A stretch of DNA of 64,000 nucleotides from Bradyrhizobium diazoefficiens. GTDB lineage: Bacteria; Pseudomonadota; Alphaproteobacteria; Rhizobiales; Xanthobacteraceae. A model generated the notes under the pieces. It made no database searches. It was not told the DNA's origin and saw only the letters and a list, made by a program, of their open reading frames with translations. How positions within the stretch are numbered: the first letter of the stretch is position 1; each line of letters begins with the position of its first letter. The stretch covers positions 6,538,501-6,602,500 of the forward strand of contig NZ_CP067102.1 in NCBI RefSeq assembly GCF_016616885.1, read 5' to 3'. This document shows, piece after piece, positions 8,841 to 16,666 of the stretch. Position numbers and translations under genes: made by a program.

Positions 8841-11104
8841 GCATTCTCCGCCGAAGCCTGCCGCGCCTCGCCACTCGAGACCAGCAGGACGGACACCTTC
8901 GATTGCCTGAGCACGGCGTCCGCAACGCCGCCGAAGGAGAGATGATCGGCCTGGATGCGGTCGACGCCCATGACGACGAGATCGACATCGGTGGTATCGA
9001 TCTCGCGCAGGATCGCAGCCTCCGGCGACCGGTTCACGCGCAACGTGGTGGTGATGTCAACATCGTAGCGGGCGGCGAGATCGCTGGCGTCCTTGAGGAT
9101 GCCGGCCTCCTGGCTGAGGCCGCGGGAGGCGCCGCGCTGCGCGCCCTTGTCCCGCGTCGTCGCGACATAGATCACGCGCAGCGAGCCTGATCCGGCCTGC
9201 GTCAACGCGACCGCGACCTCGGCGCCGCGCTTGGAGACGCCGCTACCGGAGACGGGAACGAGGATGTTGAGCGCATCAGGCATCGGCTGCTTGAGGTGCT
9301 TGCCCTTGGCCGCCACGATCGCGAGCGGTCCGTCGAATTTCGCGGCGATGTCCTCGATCCTCCGATCAAAACGATCCTTGGTGGCGGCGACCTCGTCGAC
9401 GCCAACGACGAGGAGATCAAAGCCCTTGCGCGCCTCGTCGGCGATGGCCTCGCCGAGCTCCGCACGCCTGGCACGGGTGACGACGTCGACGCTGCCGGCG
9501 TCGCCGTCAGCATTGGCGGAGACAGTTTCGGCCGCCTTCTTCACCACGGCTTCGTGGCTCTCCTCCTCGTCGCGACCCTTCTCCTGTTCCCTGGCGCGGT
9601 TGCCGATATGCAGCACGGTGATCGGCAGGCCGCGCATGCCGGCGATCAGGCCCATGATGTGCGACGCGAAGGTGGCGCTGACGCTCTCGTCAACAGCCAG
9701 CAAGGGGCGCTCGAGATTGGCGAGGAAGCCGCGCTTCTCGAACTCCTCCCGCTCCAGCCGTTCCTTCTCCTCCCGGTTCATCGGCAGCTTCGCGAGAGCC
9801 GCGCGCAGCATCGGCGGCATCGCCATCGTGGTCACGATCGCCATCGTCACGATCATCGTGAACAGGTTCTGGCTGAGCACGCCGATCGACAGGCCGATGG
9901 TGGCGATGATGACCTCGGTCGAGCCGCGCGCATTCATGGCGCTCGCGAGCGCCAGCGACTCCCGCCTGTTCAATCCACCCAGCGTGCCACCGACAAAGGC
10001 GCCGCCGAACTTGCCGACGCTCGCGATCACGACCAAGAGGCCGGTGAGCATCAGCAGATTGGGATCCCGCAGCACTGACAGATCGGCGCTGAGGCCGGCG
10101 AGACCGAAGAACACGGGCATGAAGAAGCTCGAAATCAGCCCGCGCAGGCGCTCGTCGATCTGCCGCGTCAGGATCGGTGACTCCCCGACCAGGATGCCGG
10201 CGACGAAGGCACCGAGCACGGTGTGGACGCCGATCAGGTGCGTGATCAGCGCCATCACGCCCATCAACAGCAGGATCACGGTGATGACCGCCGCCGTGCT
10301 GACGAGGTTGTCGTTGGCCCAGCGGATGAGCTGAAACACCAGCCGCCGGCCGATTGTGAAGCTGACCGCGAGGAAGGCGAATGTGCCCAGCATCGCTTTC
10401 GCCACCGAGGCGATATCGAGCGTGCCCTGCGAGGCCAGGCTGAAGATCACGGCGATGATGATCCAGCCGATGGTGTCGTCGATCACGGCGGTCGCGACGA
10501 TGATCTGGCCGACATTGCGGCGCATGAAATTCATCTCGCGCACGACCACAGCGACGATCTTCACCGAGGAGATCGACAGCGCCGTGCCCATGAACAGCGA
10601 GGCCACGAGGCGCTGGTCCGGCCTGGGCAGTAGCGCATCCGGCAGGAACTCGCCGAGCGCAAAGCCGCAGGCGAACGGCACGACGATGCCGGCGATCGAG
10701 ATCGCGATCGCGGCCTTGCCGACCTTCCTCACCAGCTTGAGATCGGTCTCCATGCCGGTGAGCAAGAGCAGCAGCAGAATGCCGAACTGGGCGATGCCGT
10801 CGATCATCGCCTTCTGCTCGGGCGTCTTGGGGAAGATCGCGTGCTGCGCCTCCGGCCAGATCCAGCCGAACAGCGACGGCCCGAGCAAAATGCCGGCGAG
10901 CAATTCGCCGATCACCGAGGGCTGGCCTATGCGCTGCATGATCTCGCCGAGGCCGCGGCCCACCGCGATCAGCAGCACGATCTGCGCCACCAGCAGGAAT
11001 TCTGAGGGACCTGCCGATTTGCCGCCCTCGGCGCTGGCCGCAATGGTGGTGAGGGCAAGCGCTGCGGGGACAAGGCCGACCGGTCGGAGCAGGCTCCACT
11101 GCAT
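8837..11104 (-). CDS. Cation:proton antiporter (CPA2/KefB-like) with C-terminal universal-stress domain
   Basis: A 755-residue membrane protein. After an N-terminal hydrophobic segment there are about 12 transmembrane helices of the Na+/H+ exchanger fold (residues about 35-430). Family motifs are IGQPSVIGELLAGILLGPSL and the ATAVIDDTIGWIII segment with the paired acidic residues of the ion site. The C-terminal about 300 residues are soluble: a variable part, then a USP-like alpha/beta module with LVPVSGSGVSKRGAEVAVAL and DVDLVVMGVDRIQ. CPA2 proteins exchange K+ or Na+ for H+; the USP-like domain suggests nucleotide or stress control. Its mRNA leader looks structured (see 11115-11212). It is convergent with the RND pump gene, sharing a CTAG stop overlap. 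Confidence 0.9.
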   Translation of the reverse strand: MQWSLLRPVGLVPAALALTTIAASAEGGKSAGPSEFLLVAQIVLLIAVGRGLGEIMQRIGQPSVIGELLAGILLGPSLFGWIWPEAQHAIFPKTPEQKAMIDGIAQFGILLLLLLTGMETDLKLVRKVGKAAIAISIAGIVVPFACGFALGEFLPDALLPRPDQRLVASLFMGTALSISSVKIVAVVVREMNFMRRNVGQIIVATAVIDDTIGWIIIAVIFSLASQGTLDIASVAKAMLGTFAFLAVSFTIGRRLVFQLIRWANDNLVSTAAVITVILLLMGVMALITHLIGVHTVLGAFVAGILVGESPILTRQIDERLRGLISSFFMPVFFGLAGLSADLSVLRDPNLLMLTGLLVVIASVGKFGGAFVGGTLGGLNRRESLALASAMNARGSTEVIIATIGLSIGVLSQNLFTMIVTMAIVTTMAMPPMLRAALAKLPMNREEKERLEREEFEKRGFLANLERPLLAVDESVSATFASHIMGLIAGMRGLPITVLHIGNRAREQEKGRDEEESHEAVVKKAAETVSANADGDAGSVDVVTRARRAELGEAIADEARKGFDLLVVGVDEVAATKDRFDRRIEDIAAKFDGPLAIVAAKGKHLKQPMPDALNILVPVSGSGVSKRGAEVAVALTQAGSGSLRVIYVATTRDKGAQRGASRGLSQEAGILKDASDLAARYDVDITTTLRVNRSPEAAILREIDTTDVDLVVMGVDRIQADHLSFGGVADAVLRQSKVSVLLVSSGEARQASAENA

Positions 11105-11114
11105 GCAGGTGTCT

Positions 11115-11212
11115 TTTCCCCTTCACCGGTCCCGGCAAGGTACCGGGGCCACAGGGGATAGAACCCGCGGGATGTCGAGCGGGTTCCCGCCTCTCACGGG
11201 GGTTAAGGGCGA
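11115..11212 (-). promoter_or_regulatory. Candidate structured 5' leader RNA (riboswitch-like) of the antiporter gene
   Basis: Read as RNA on the minus strand, the leader can form a compact four-way junction. P1 pairs CCCUUAACC (11209-11201) with GGUGAAGGG (11127-11119) with one A-G mismatch. P2 is CCCG/CGGG (11200-11197 with 11189-11186). P3 is a perfect 7-bp stem AACCCGC/GCGGGUU (11185-11179 with 11168-11162). P4 is CCCGG/CCGGG (11147-11143 with 11135-11131). P1, P2 and P3 abut with no unpaired base. The 3' strand of P1 holds AAGGGG, the best Shine-Dalgarno candidate, about 13 nt before the ATG. A competing hairpin CCGGU/ACCGG (11146-11142 with 11130-11126) would break P1. Pairing was found by eye; the class is unknown. 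Confidence 0.5.
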
Positions 11213-11355
11213 AAGTCGAAAACAACCCCATGCACAGTAGAGATCAGGTTGAAAAAGCTTGAGAAACTTCGGTCTTGCCGAAATCACTTGCTCCGTCGGG
11301 CAAAACACCGGCATGATGGCATCATCGGCAGACGTCAGGCGAAGCGTCGGTCCCC

Positions 11356-11443
11356 CCGTCATTGCGAGCACAGCGAAGCAATCCAGAATCCCTCCGCGGA
11401 GAGATTCTGGATTGCTTCGTCGCTGCGCTCCTCGCAATGACGG
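11356..11443. repeat. Palindromic repeat element, family A, copy 1
   Basis: An 88-bp element whose two arms are nearly complementary: CCGTCATTGCGAG at the left end and CTCGCAATGACGG at the right end. The inner arms are GAAGCAATCCAGAATC and GATTCTGGATTGCTTC. The same sequence recurs at 13521, 15140 and 17857. As RNA or single-stranded DNA it forms a long hairpin. It lies between the MFS gene end and the antiporter leader. Confidence 0.85.
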
Positions 11444-11476
11444 TGAGGCGCGAGCTGCGCGCCTCACGACGACGCG

Positions 11477-12649
11477 TCACGCCGCCGCCGGCGTCCGGAT
11501 CTCGCGCGGGAGAATGATCGCCGCCGCAATCGCGAGCAGGCAGAGCGCAGCAAACGCGTGCAGCATGGTGACGAAGCCGCCCTGCTCGTAGAGCCAGGCG
11601 ACGAGGCCGACCGAGGCGCCGGCCGCAGTGAAGCCGATGAAGTAGCGCACGGCGTAGGCGCGCGAGCGCCATTCCTCGCTGGTGTATTTGCCGACCATGG
11701 CGTCGTTCACGGTGACCTGCCCGAACGCGCCCATGACGATGCCGATCGACACCAATATCAGCGGCAGGTTGGACAGGCTCGCGGCGAGATAGAGGAACGG
11801 CGCCAGCATGAAGGACAGCGGCAAGGCCACCGTCTTCAACGAATAGCGGTCGAGCAGCCGGCCGATCGTGTACTGCGTCATGGCGCCGAACACGTAGACG
11901 CAGGCCGCGATCACGCCGAGCAGCGCCGGGCTCTTGGTCAGGTCCGCGAGCCGCTCCGCGAACAGCTTTGGCAGCGCGACGGTGACGGCGTTGAAGGTGG
12001 TGGAGATCGCGATCACGACGATCAGCAGCGACAGCACCACGCGCCACATGTCCTGCTTGGCGACGCGCGCTTGCGCCGCTGCCTGTTTCGAGCCCTTGCG
12101 GTCCTCATGCACGACCAGCATCGCAAAGGCGATGCCGATCAGGATAGTGACGATGCCGGGGACGACGAAGGCAAAACGCCAGCCGAGATACTGGCCGATC
12201 ACGCCGGTGACCAGCGCGGACGAGGCGACGCCGAGATTGCCCCAGACGCCGTTGATGCCCATCTCGCGGCCGAGCCGGTCGGCATAGGACACGATCATCG
12301 CGGTGCCAACGGGATGATAGATCGAGGCGAACATGCCGATCGCAAGCAGTGCCGCGCCGAGCTGCACTGGCGTTTGCACGAAGCCGACCGAGATCATGGA
12401 GGCGCCAATGCCGATGAAGAAGATCAGCATCATGTGGCGGCGGCTCCAGCGATCGCCGAGCCAGCCGGTGAGCAGCGAGCCGGCGCCGAAGGCGATGAAA
12501 CCCGGGGTCGCGTAATGCAGCAGTTCCGAATAAGCCATGCCGAGCGCCGGCCCCATGATGATCACCGCGGCGGCGAAGATCAGCATCGCATAATGGTCGA
12601 TGAAATGGCCTGCGTTGACGAAACTGATGACCCGGCTGGGGCTGTTCAT
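11477..12649 (-). CDS. Major facilitator superfamily transporter (Fsr-like 12-TM exporter)
   Basis: A 390-residue protein with about 12 hydrophobic helices. The sequence opens with FVNAGHFIDHYAMLIFAAAV, typical of the fosmidomycin-resistance-like MFS group. The conserved loop GWLGDRWSRRHMM between helices 2 and 3 is the MFS signature. A polar central linker (HEDRKGSKQAAAQARVAKQ) separates the two halves. The start ATG follows GGAGAGGATTCGT, a good ribosome-binding site. It is divergently transcribed from an AraC-family regulator with about 60 bp between starts, which suggests the regulator controls it. The substrate is unknown. Confidence 0.88.
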   Translation of the reverse strand: MNSPSRVISFVNAGHFIDHYAMLIFAAAVIIMGPALGMAYSELLHYATPGFIAFGAGSLLTGWLGDRWSRRHMMLIFFIGIGASMISVGFVQTPVQLGAALLAIGMFASIYHPVGTAMIVSYADRLGREMGINGVWGNLGVASSALVTGVIGQYLGWRFAFVVPGIVTILIGIAFAMLVVHEDRKGSKQAAAQARVAKQDMWRVVLSLLIVVIAISTTFNAVTVALPKLFAERLADLTKSPALLGVIAACVYVFGAMTQYTIGRLLDRYSLKTVALPLSFMLAPFLYLAASLSNLPLILVSIGIVMGAFGQVTVNDAMVGKYTSEEWRSRAYAVRYFIGFTAAGASVGLVAWLYEQGGFVTMLHAFAALCLLAIAAAIILPREIRTPAAA

Positions 12650-12708
12650 ACGAATCCTCTCCTGCTCCGAAATGAGTTATATGTCTTGGCCATGACGGGG
12701 TGCTGCCA

Positions 12709-13734
12709 ATGACTGTCGTCGAAACGCCAATCCTTCGGGAGGTCCGGGGCAACCACCGCTCCACCGCGGGCGTGCACCTGGTCGCGCGCGATTATCCCAA
12801 GGGCCTGCGGCTCGACCCGCCCATGCACCGCGAGGCGCAGCTGGTCTATGCCGCGAAGGGCACGATGCAGGTGAACACGCCCGGGGGGCGCTGGCTGGTG
12901 CCGCCGGACCGCGCGGTCTGGGTCCCGGCCGGGCTCGAGCATGCCATCGACCTTCTCGCCGACATCGAGATGTGCACGCTGTATTTCGACCTTGCCTGGC
13001 TGAAGCGCGAGAAGCGCTATGAGGGATTGACCAGGGAATTCGTGGTGCGGGTGTCGCCGCTGCTCAATCAGGCGATCCTCGCGCTGTTCGACGCGCGCAA
13101 CACCGAGGAGCGCACCGAGCTGCTGGTGCGCCTGGTGATGCTGGAATTGCATCAGGCCGAGGACTCCGCGACCTTCGTGCCGTTGCCCCACGAGCCGCGC
13201 TGCCGGCGCGCCGCGATGATCGTGCTCGACGATCCGACCGGACTGCACGACATCGACACGCTGGCGCGCGAGGTCGGAACCTCCGCGCGCACGCTGTCGC
13301 GGCTGTTCTCGACCGAGACGCAACTGAGCTTCAAGAGCTGGTGCCAGCGCGCGAGGATTGCGGCGGCGATCCAGCGGTTGTCGACGGATGCGAGCGTCTC
13401 GGTCAAGCAGCTGGCGACGCAGCTCGGTTATGCCAGCGTCCCGGCTTTTTCGGCGGCCTTCCGTCAGGTGACGGGACGGACGCCGACGGAGTTTGCGGGG
13501 AAGCAGGGGGCCCCAACCTCGTCATTGCGAGCACAGCGAAGCAATCCAGAATCTTTCCGCGGTGGCAGTCTGGATTGCTTCGCTTCGCTCGCAATGACGG
13601 CGTGCGAGGGAGCCGCCCCGTCCTCCAAACGCCACCGGTGGGGCATGACAGTGTACCGTGGGGCGCATGGCCTAACTAAAGTTGCCAAATTCCTCCGCTT
13701 GATTGTGATCGGCTTCCGCTTAAATCCCGTGTAA
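12709..13734 (+). CDS. AraC-family transcriptional regulator with repeat-encoded C-terminal extension
   Basis: From ATG 12709 the product is 341 residues. The N-terminal half is a cupin-like sensing domain (MHREAQLVYAAKGTMQVNTP, RAVWVPAGLEHAID). The C-terminal AraC domain has two helix-turn-helix motifs: DIDTLAREVGTSARTLSRLF and VKQLATQLGYASVPAFSAAF, ending at GRTPTEFAGK near residue 265. Everything after about residue 271 is read from a family A palindromic repeat and the DNA behind it (SLRAQRSNPESF, SLDCFASLAMT), giving about 70 residues with no family counterpart. It probably regulates the divergent MFS exporter. The true native C-terminus is likely the end of the HTH domain; the extension may be tolerated junk. 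Confidence 0.88.
   Translation: MTVVETPILREVRGNHRSTAGVHLVARDYPKGLRLDPPMHREAQLVYAAKGTMQVNTPGGRWLVPPDRAVWVPAGLEHAIDLLADIEMCTLYFDLAWLKREKRYEGLTREFVVRVSPLLNQAILALFDARNTEERTELLVRLVMLELHQAEDSATFVPLPHEPRCRRAAMIVLDDPTGLHDIDTLAREVGTSARTLSRLFSTETQLSFKSWCQRARIAAAIQRLSTDASVSVKQLATQLGYASVPAFSAAFRQVTGRTPTEFAGKQGAPTSSLRAQRSNPESFRGGSLDCFASLAMTACEGAAPSSKRHRWGMTVYRGAHGLTKVAKFLRLIVIGFRLNPV
13521..13600. repeat. Palindromic repeat element, family A, copy 2 (inside AraC reading frame)
   Basis: The element runs from GTCATTGCGAGCACAGCGAA to CTCGCAATGACGG, with inner arms GAAGCAATCCAGA and TCTGGATTGCTTCG. It is in frame with the upstream AraC coding region and carries no stop in that frame, so translation continues through it to 13734. 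Confidence 0.85.
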
Positions 13735-13772
13735 GCTTCCGCACCGCACAAACCCGGTTTCGAAAGGCCCAG

Positions 13773-15119
13773 ATGGCTAACGCCTTCTTCTCCGACCTGC
13801 TTGCCACCATCTCCGAGCGCGGCCGCACGCTGCTGCGCCGCGATTCGGCCGATACCAAACACGATGCCGACGGGCTGATCGAGCTCTGCGGTGCGCTGCT
13901 GTCGGGCCGGGGCGAAGCCTCCGGCACAGCCATGGCGCGAGAAGTGCTCGACGTCTACCAGGAGCTGGATGCGGCAGGACGCCGCGCCTTCTTCGAAGCG
14001 CTGGTGCGCGATTTCGGCCCGGACCGGCAACGTCTGGCCAAGGCGATCGAGGCATGGCGCGCCAAGCCGGCCGACGAGGACGCCAGCGCCCTTCACTTCG
14101 CGTCTGAGCCACGCCGGCAGGAGCTGATCCGTCGCCTCAACCGCGCGCCGGGTGGCACCAGCGATCTCGTTGCCATGCGTGCCGACCTGCTCGGCATGAT
14201 GAACGGACACACCGATCTCGCCGCGCTCGATCGCGACGTCTCGCATCTTCTCTCTTCGTGGTTCAACAGGGGGTTTCTCGTGCTGCGCCGGATTGACTGG
14301 TCGACCCCGGCCAACATCCTCGAAAAGATCATTCGCTACGAAGCCGTGCACGAGATCTCCGACTGGGACGATCTGCGCCGCCGCATCGATCCGGTCGACC
14401 GCCGCTGCTACGCCTTCTTCCATCCCGCGATGGTCGACGAACCCTTGATCTTCGTCGAGGTGGCGCTGACCGAGACCATTCCCGGTGCGATCGCGCCGCT
14501 GCTGGCGGTGGATCGCCAATACCTTCCGATCGAGAAGGCGCGCACCGCCGTGTTCTATTCGATCTCCAACACCCAGCGCGGCCTTGGCGGCATTTCCTTC
14601 GGCAGCTTCCTGATCAAGCAGGTGGTCGAAGAGCTGCGCCGCGAAACGCCAAAGCTCGACACCTTCGTGACGCTGTCGCCGGTGCCGGGCTTCATGCCAT
14701 GGCTGAAGCAGAAGGATCTGCCGCTGTCGGACGAGGACCGCGAGATCCTGAAGCGCCTCGACGATCCCAAATGGTTCGAGAATCCCGAGACGACCGCGCA
14801 GCTGCGCAGCGTGATCGAGCCGCTCGCCGCGTACTACTTCCTAAGGGCGCGCACGCCGAAGGGCCGCCTGATCGATTCCGTCGCCCGCTTCCACCTCGGC
14901 AACGGAGCGCGGCTGGAGCGCATCAACTGGCTCGGCGACCTCTCGCCCAAGGGCATGCGCGAATCCGCCGGCGTGATGGTGAACTACCTCTACCGCCTCG
15001 ACGACATCGAGAAGAACCACGAAGCCTACGCCAATGACGGCGAGGTCGTGGCGTCCGGTGCGGTGAAGAAGCTCTTGAAGGGCGAAGGGCGAAGGCTGCT
15101 GGATATGCGGCTGTCGTAA
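13773..15119 (+). CDS. Malonyl-CoA decarboxylase
   Basis: A 448-residue soluble enzyme converting malonyl-CoA to acetyl-CoA and CO2. The N-terminal about 170 residues form the helical oligomerisation domain; the rest has the GNAT-like catalytic fold. Family landmarks visible are CYAFFHPAMVDEPLIFVEVA, where H and the E of the following strand are catalytic candidates. SISNTQRGLGGISFGSFLIK forms the CoA-binding and catalytic segment, followed by FVTLSPVPGFMPWL. Length matches bacterial MatA-type enzymes, which in rhizobia act in malonate use; no matB or matC lies beside it, so here it may instead limit malonyl-CoA. The last residues contain a conserved-looking FHLGNGARLERINWLGDLSPKG. Monocistronic, flanked by repeats. 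Confidence 0.95.
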   Translation: MANAFFSDLLATISERGRTLLRRDSADTKHDADGLIELCGALLSGRGEASGTAMAREVLDVYQELDAAGRRAFFEALVRDFGPDRQRLAKAIEAWRAKPADEDASALHFASEPRRQELIRRLNRAPGGTSDLVAMRADLLGMMNGHTDLAALDRDVSHLLSSWFNRGFLVLRRIDWSTPANILEKIIRYEAVHEISDWDDLRRRIDPVDRRCYAFFHPAMVDEPLIFVEVALTETIPGAIAPLLAVDRQYLPIEKARTAVFYSISNTQRGLGGISFGSFLIKQVVEELRRETPKLDTFVTLSPVPGFMPWLKQKDLPLSDEDREILKRLDDPKWFENPETTAQLRSVIEPLAAYYFLRARTPKGRLIDSVARFHLGNGARLERINWLGDLSPKGMRESAGVMVNYLYRLDDIEKNHEAYANDGEVVASGAVKKLLKGEGRRLLDMRLS

Positions 15120-15139
15120 GGCAGACGCTCGCTCCCACC

Positions 15140-15259
15140 GTCATTGCGAGGAGCACTTGCGACGAAGCAATCCAGACTGCTTCCGCGGAACGATTCTGGA
15201 TTGCTTCGCTTCCGCCGTCGCTCTACGAGCTATGGCGGACAAGGCGCTCGCAATGACGG
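15140..15259. repeat. Palindromic repeat element, family A, copy 3 (expanded)
   Basis: This copy has the same outer arms (GTCATTGCGAG ... CTCGCAATGACGG) and inner arms (GAAGCAATCCAGA, TCTGGATTGCTTCG). About 40 extra bases, including CGCTCTACGAGCTATGGCG, are inserted in the right arm, making it 120 bp. It fills the gap between the malonyl-CoA decarboxylase and DUF418 genes. Confidence 0.8.
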
Positions 15260-15320
15260 AGAATGTGGCGGCGCGCCTCGTCCCCATCGCGCGTCGCCGA
15301 GCCACAATTGAAATTCTTCC

Positions 15321-16466
15321 ATGACCTCCCATAGCGCCGTAGTCCCAAGGCCGACGCCGTCCTCGGAGCGGATCGATGCCATCGACGTGCTGCGGGGCAT
15401 CGCCCTGTTCGGCGTCATGGCCATCAACCTCGTGATGGAATTTCGCGTTTCGATCTTCGAACAGTTTCTGGGTCCCAGGATGCTGGCGTCGCCGGTCGAT
15501 CGCGCCATCGAAGCGATCCTGACCCATGCCGTCGAACTCAAGGCATTCGCGCTGTTTTCGCTGCTGTTCGGCGCAGGTCTTGCCATTCAATTCGACCGGC
15601 TCGCGACCAGCGAGCGCCGCGCTGTGCTGCTCTTGCGCCGGCTCGCCGTGCTACTGGTGTTCGGCATCATTCATCTGTGCCTGATCTGGAACGGCGATAT
15701 CCTCACCGAATATGCGCTTGCCGGATTCATCGTGCTGCCGTTGCTGTTTGGTCCGCGCTGGCTGGTGACACTCGCCGCGCTGGTGTCTCTCGCGCTGTAT
15801 CTGGCCATGCAGGCCTTTCCGCCGGCCGGATTGTTTCCGAGCAGGGTCGCGATCTGGCAGGACGTCATGGATGCCAATCGCATCTATGCGAACGGCGGTT
15901 TCCTCGACGTGCTGGCGTTTCGCTTCCGCGAAATTCCCCTCATCGCCTCCCTACACGCGTTCGTCTTCCTGCGCACGATCGGGTTGTTTCTCGTCGGCGC
16001 GCTGGCCTGGCGGAGCCGCATTCTGCAGAATGTCCGCGCCCTGTTCGCCATCGCGATTCCCGCAATCGGCCTCGGCGCAGCCTTGCTTTATCGCGGCAGC
16101 GAGCCGCTCGGCACCATCCTGCTCGCGCTAGGCTATGGTGCCGCCATCCTCGGCATCGCCCATTTCGAGCGCGGCAAGACGTTACTTGACTGGGCCGCGC
16201 CGCTCGGCCGGATGGCCTTCACCAACTACGTCGCACAATCCATTGTCTTCGGTTGGATCTTTTACGGCTACGGCCTTGGCCTGTTCGGCCGGCTCGGCAT
16301 CACCCCGGCGCTGGCCATCGGCATCATCGTCTACGCCGGACAGGTACGCTTCAGCACATGGTGGCTGCGCCACTACCGCTATGGCCCGCTCGAATGGCTG
16401 TGGCGGTCATTGATGTATGGAGTGCAGCAGCCGATGGTGGTGGCGGAGGTGGTGGCGGTGGGGTGA
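15321..16466 (+). CDS. DUF418 family (YeiB-like) membrane protein
   Basis: A 381-residue multi-pass membrane protein. It starts with the family signature ERIDAIDVLRGIALFGVMAI, followed by KAFALFSLLFGAGLAIQF. Near the C-terminus is the DUF418 core PLGRMAFTNYVAQSIVFGWI, and the end shows the usual WWLRHYRYGPLEWLWRSLMY. About ten hydrophobic helices are visible. Related proteins resemble acyltransferase-3/heparan N-acetyltransferase folds but have no agreed function. It stands alone between two palindromic repeats. The C-terminal VVAEVVAVG is low-complexity. Confidence 0.88.
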   Translation: MTSHSAVVPRPTPSSERIDAIDVLRGIALFGVMAINLVMEFRVSIFEQFLGPRMLASPVDRAIEAILTHAVELKAFALFSLLFGAGLAIQFDRLATSERRAVLLLRRLAVLLVFGIIHLCLIWNGDILTEYALAGFIVLPLLFGPRWLVTLAALVSLALYLAMQAFPPAGLFPSRVAIWQDVMDANRIYANGGFLDVLAFRFREIPLIASLHAFVFLRTIGLFLVGALAWRSRILQNVRALFAIAIPAIGLGAALLYRGSEPLGTILLALGYGAAILGIAHFERGKTLLDWAAPLGRMAFTNYVAQSIVFGWIFYGYGLGLFGRLGITPALAIGIIVYAGQVRFSTWWLRHYRYGPLEWLWRSLMYGVQQPMVVAEVVAVG

Positions 16467-16510
16467 CGAAGAGCAGCGGACGTCCGACACACCTGGGCGA
16501 CAACCATGGA

Positions 16511-16624
16511 GTCATCGCCCGACCTTGATCGGGCGATCCAGTATTCCAGAGGCTGGCGTTGAACAGCTCGCTCTCGCCACATCGGCCGCGGCGTACTGGA
16601 TGCCCCGTTCAAGCCGGGCATGAC
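16511..16624. repeat. Palindromic repeat element, family B
   Basis: The left part is GTCATCGCCCGACCTTGATC with GGGCGATCCAGTATTCCAGA. The right part is GGCGTACTGGATGCCCCGTTC with AAGCCGGGCATGAC. Each half is a local hairpin, and the halves pair with each other through GATCCAGTA/TACTGGATG. This is a different sequence family from element A. It lies between the convergent DUF418 and D-tartrate dehydratase genes and may end both transcripts. Confidence 0.7.
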
Positions 16625-16666
16625 AGCGGAGTGGGTGGCGCGGCCGTCGTGCATCAACCCCCAACG

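Noticed and set aside
9231..10334. 367-codon plus-strand frame opposite the antiporter
   Set aside because: Ser/Arg/Ala-rich shadow; the antiporter helices on the minus strand are clear.
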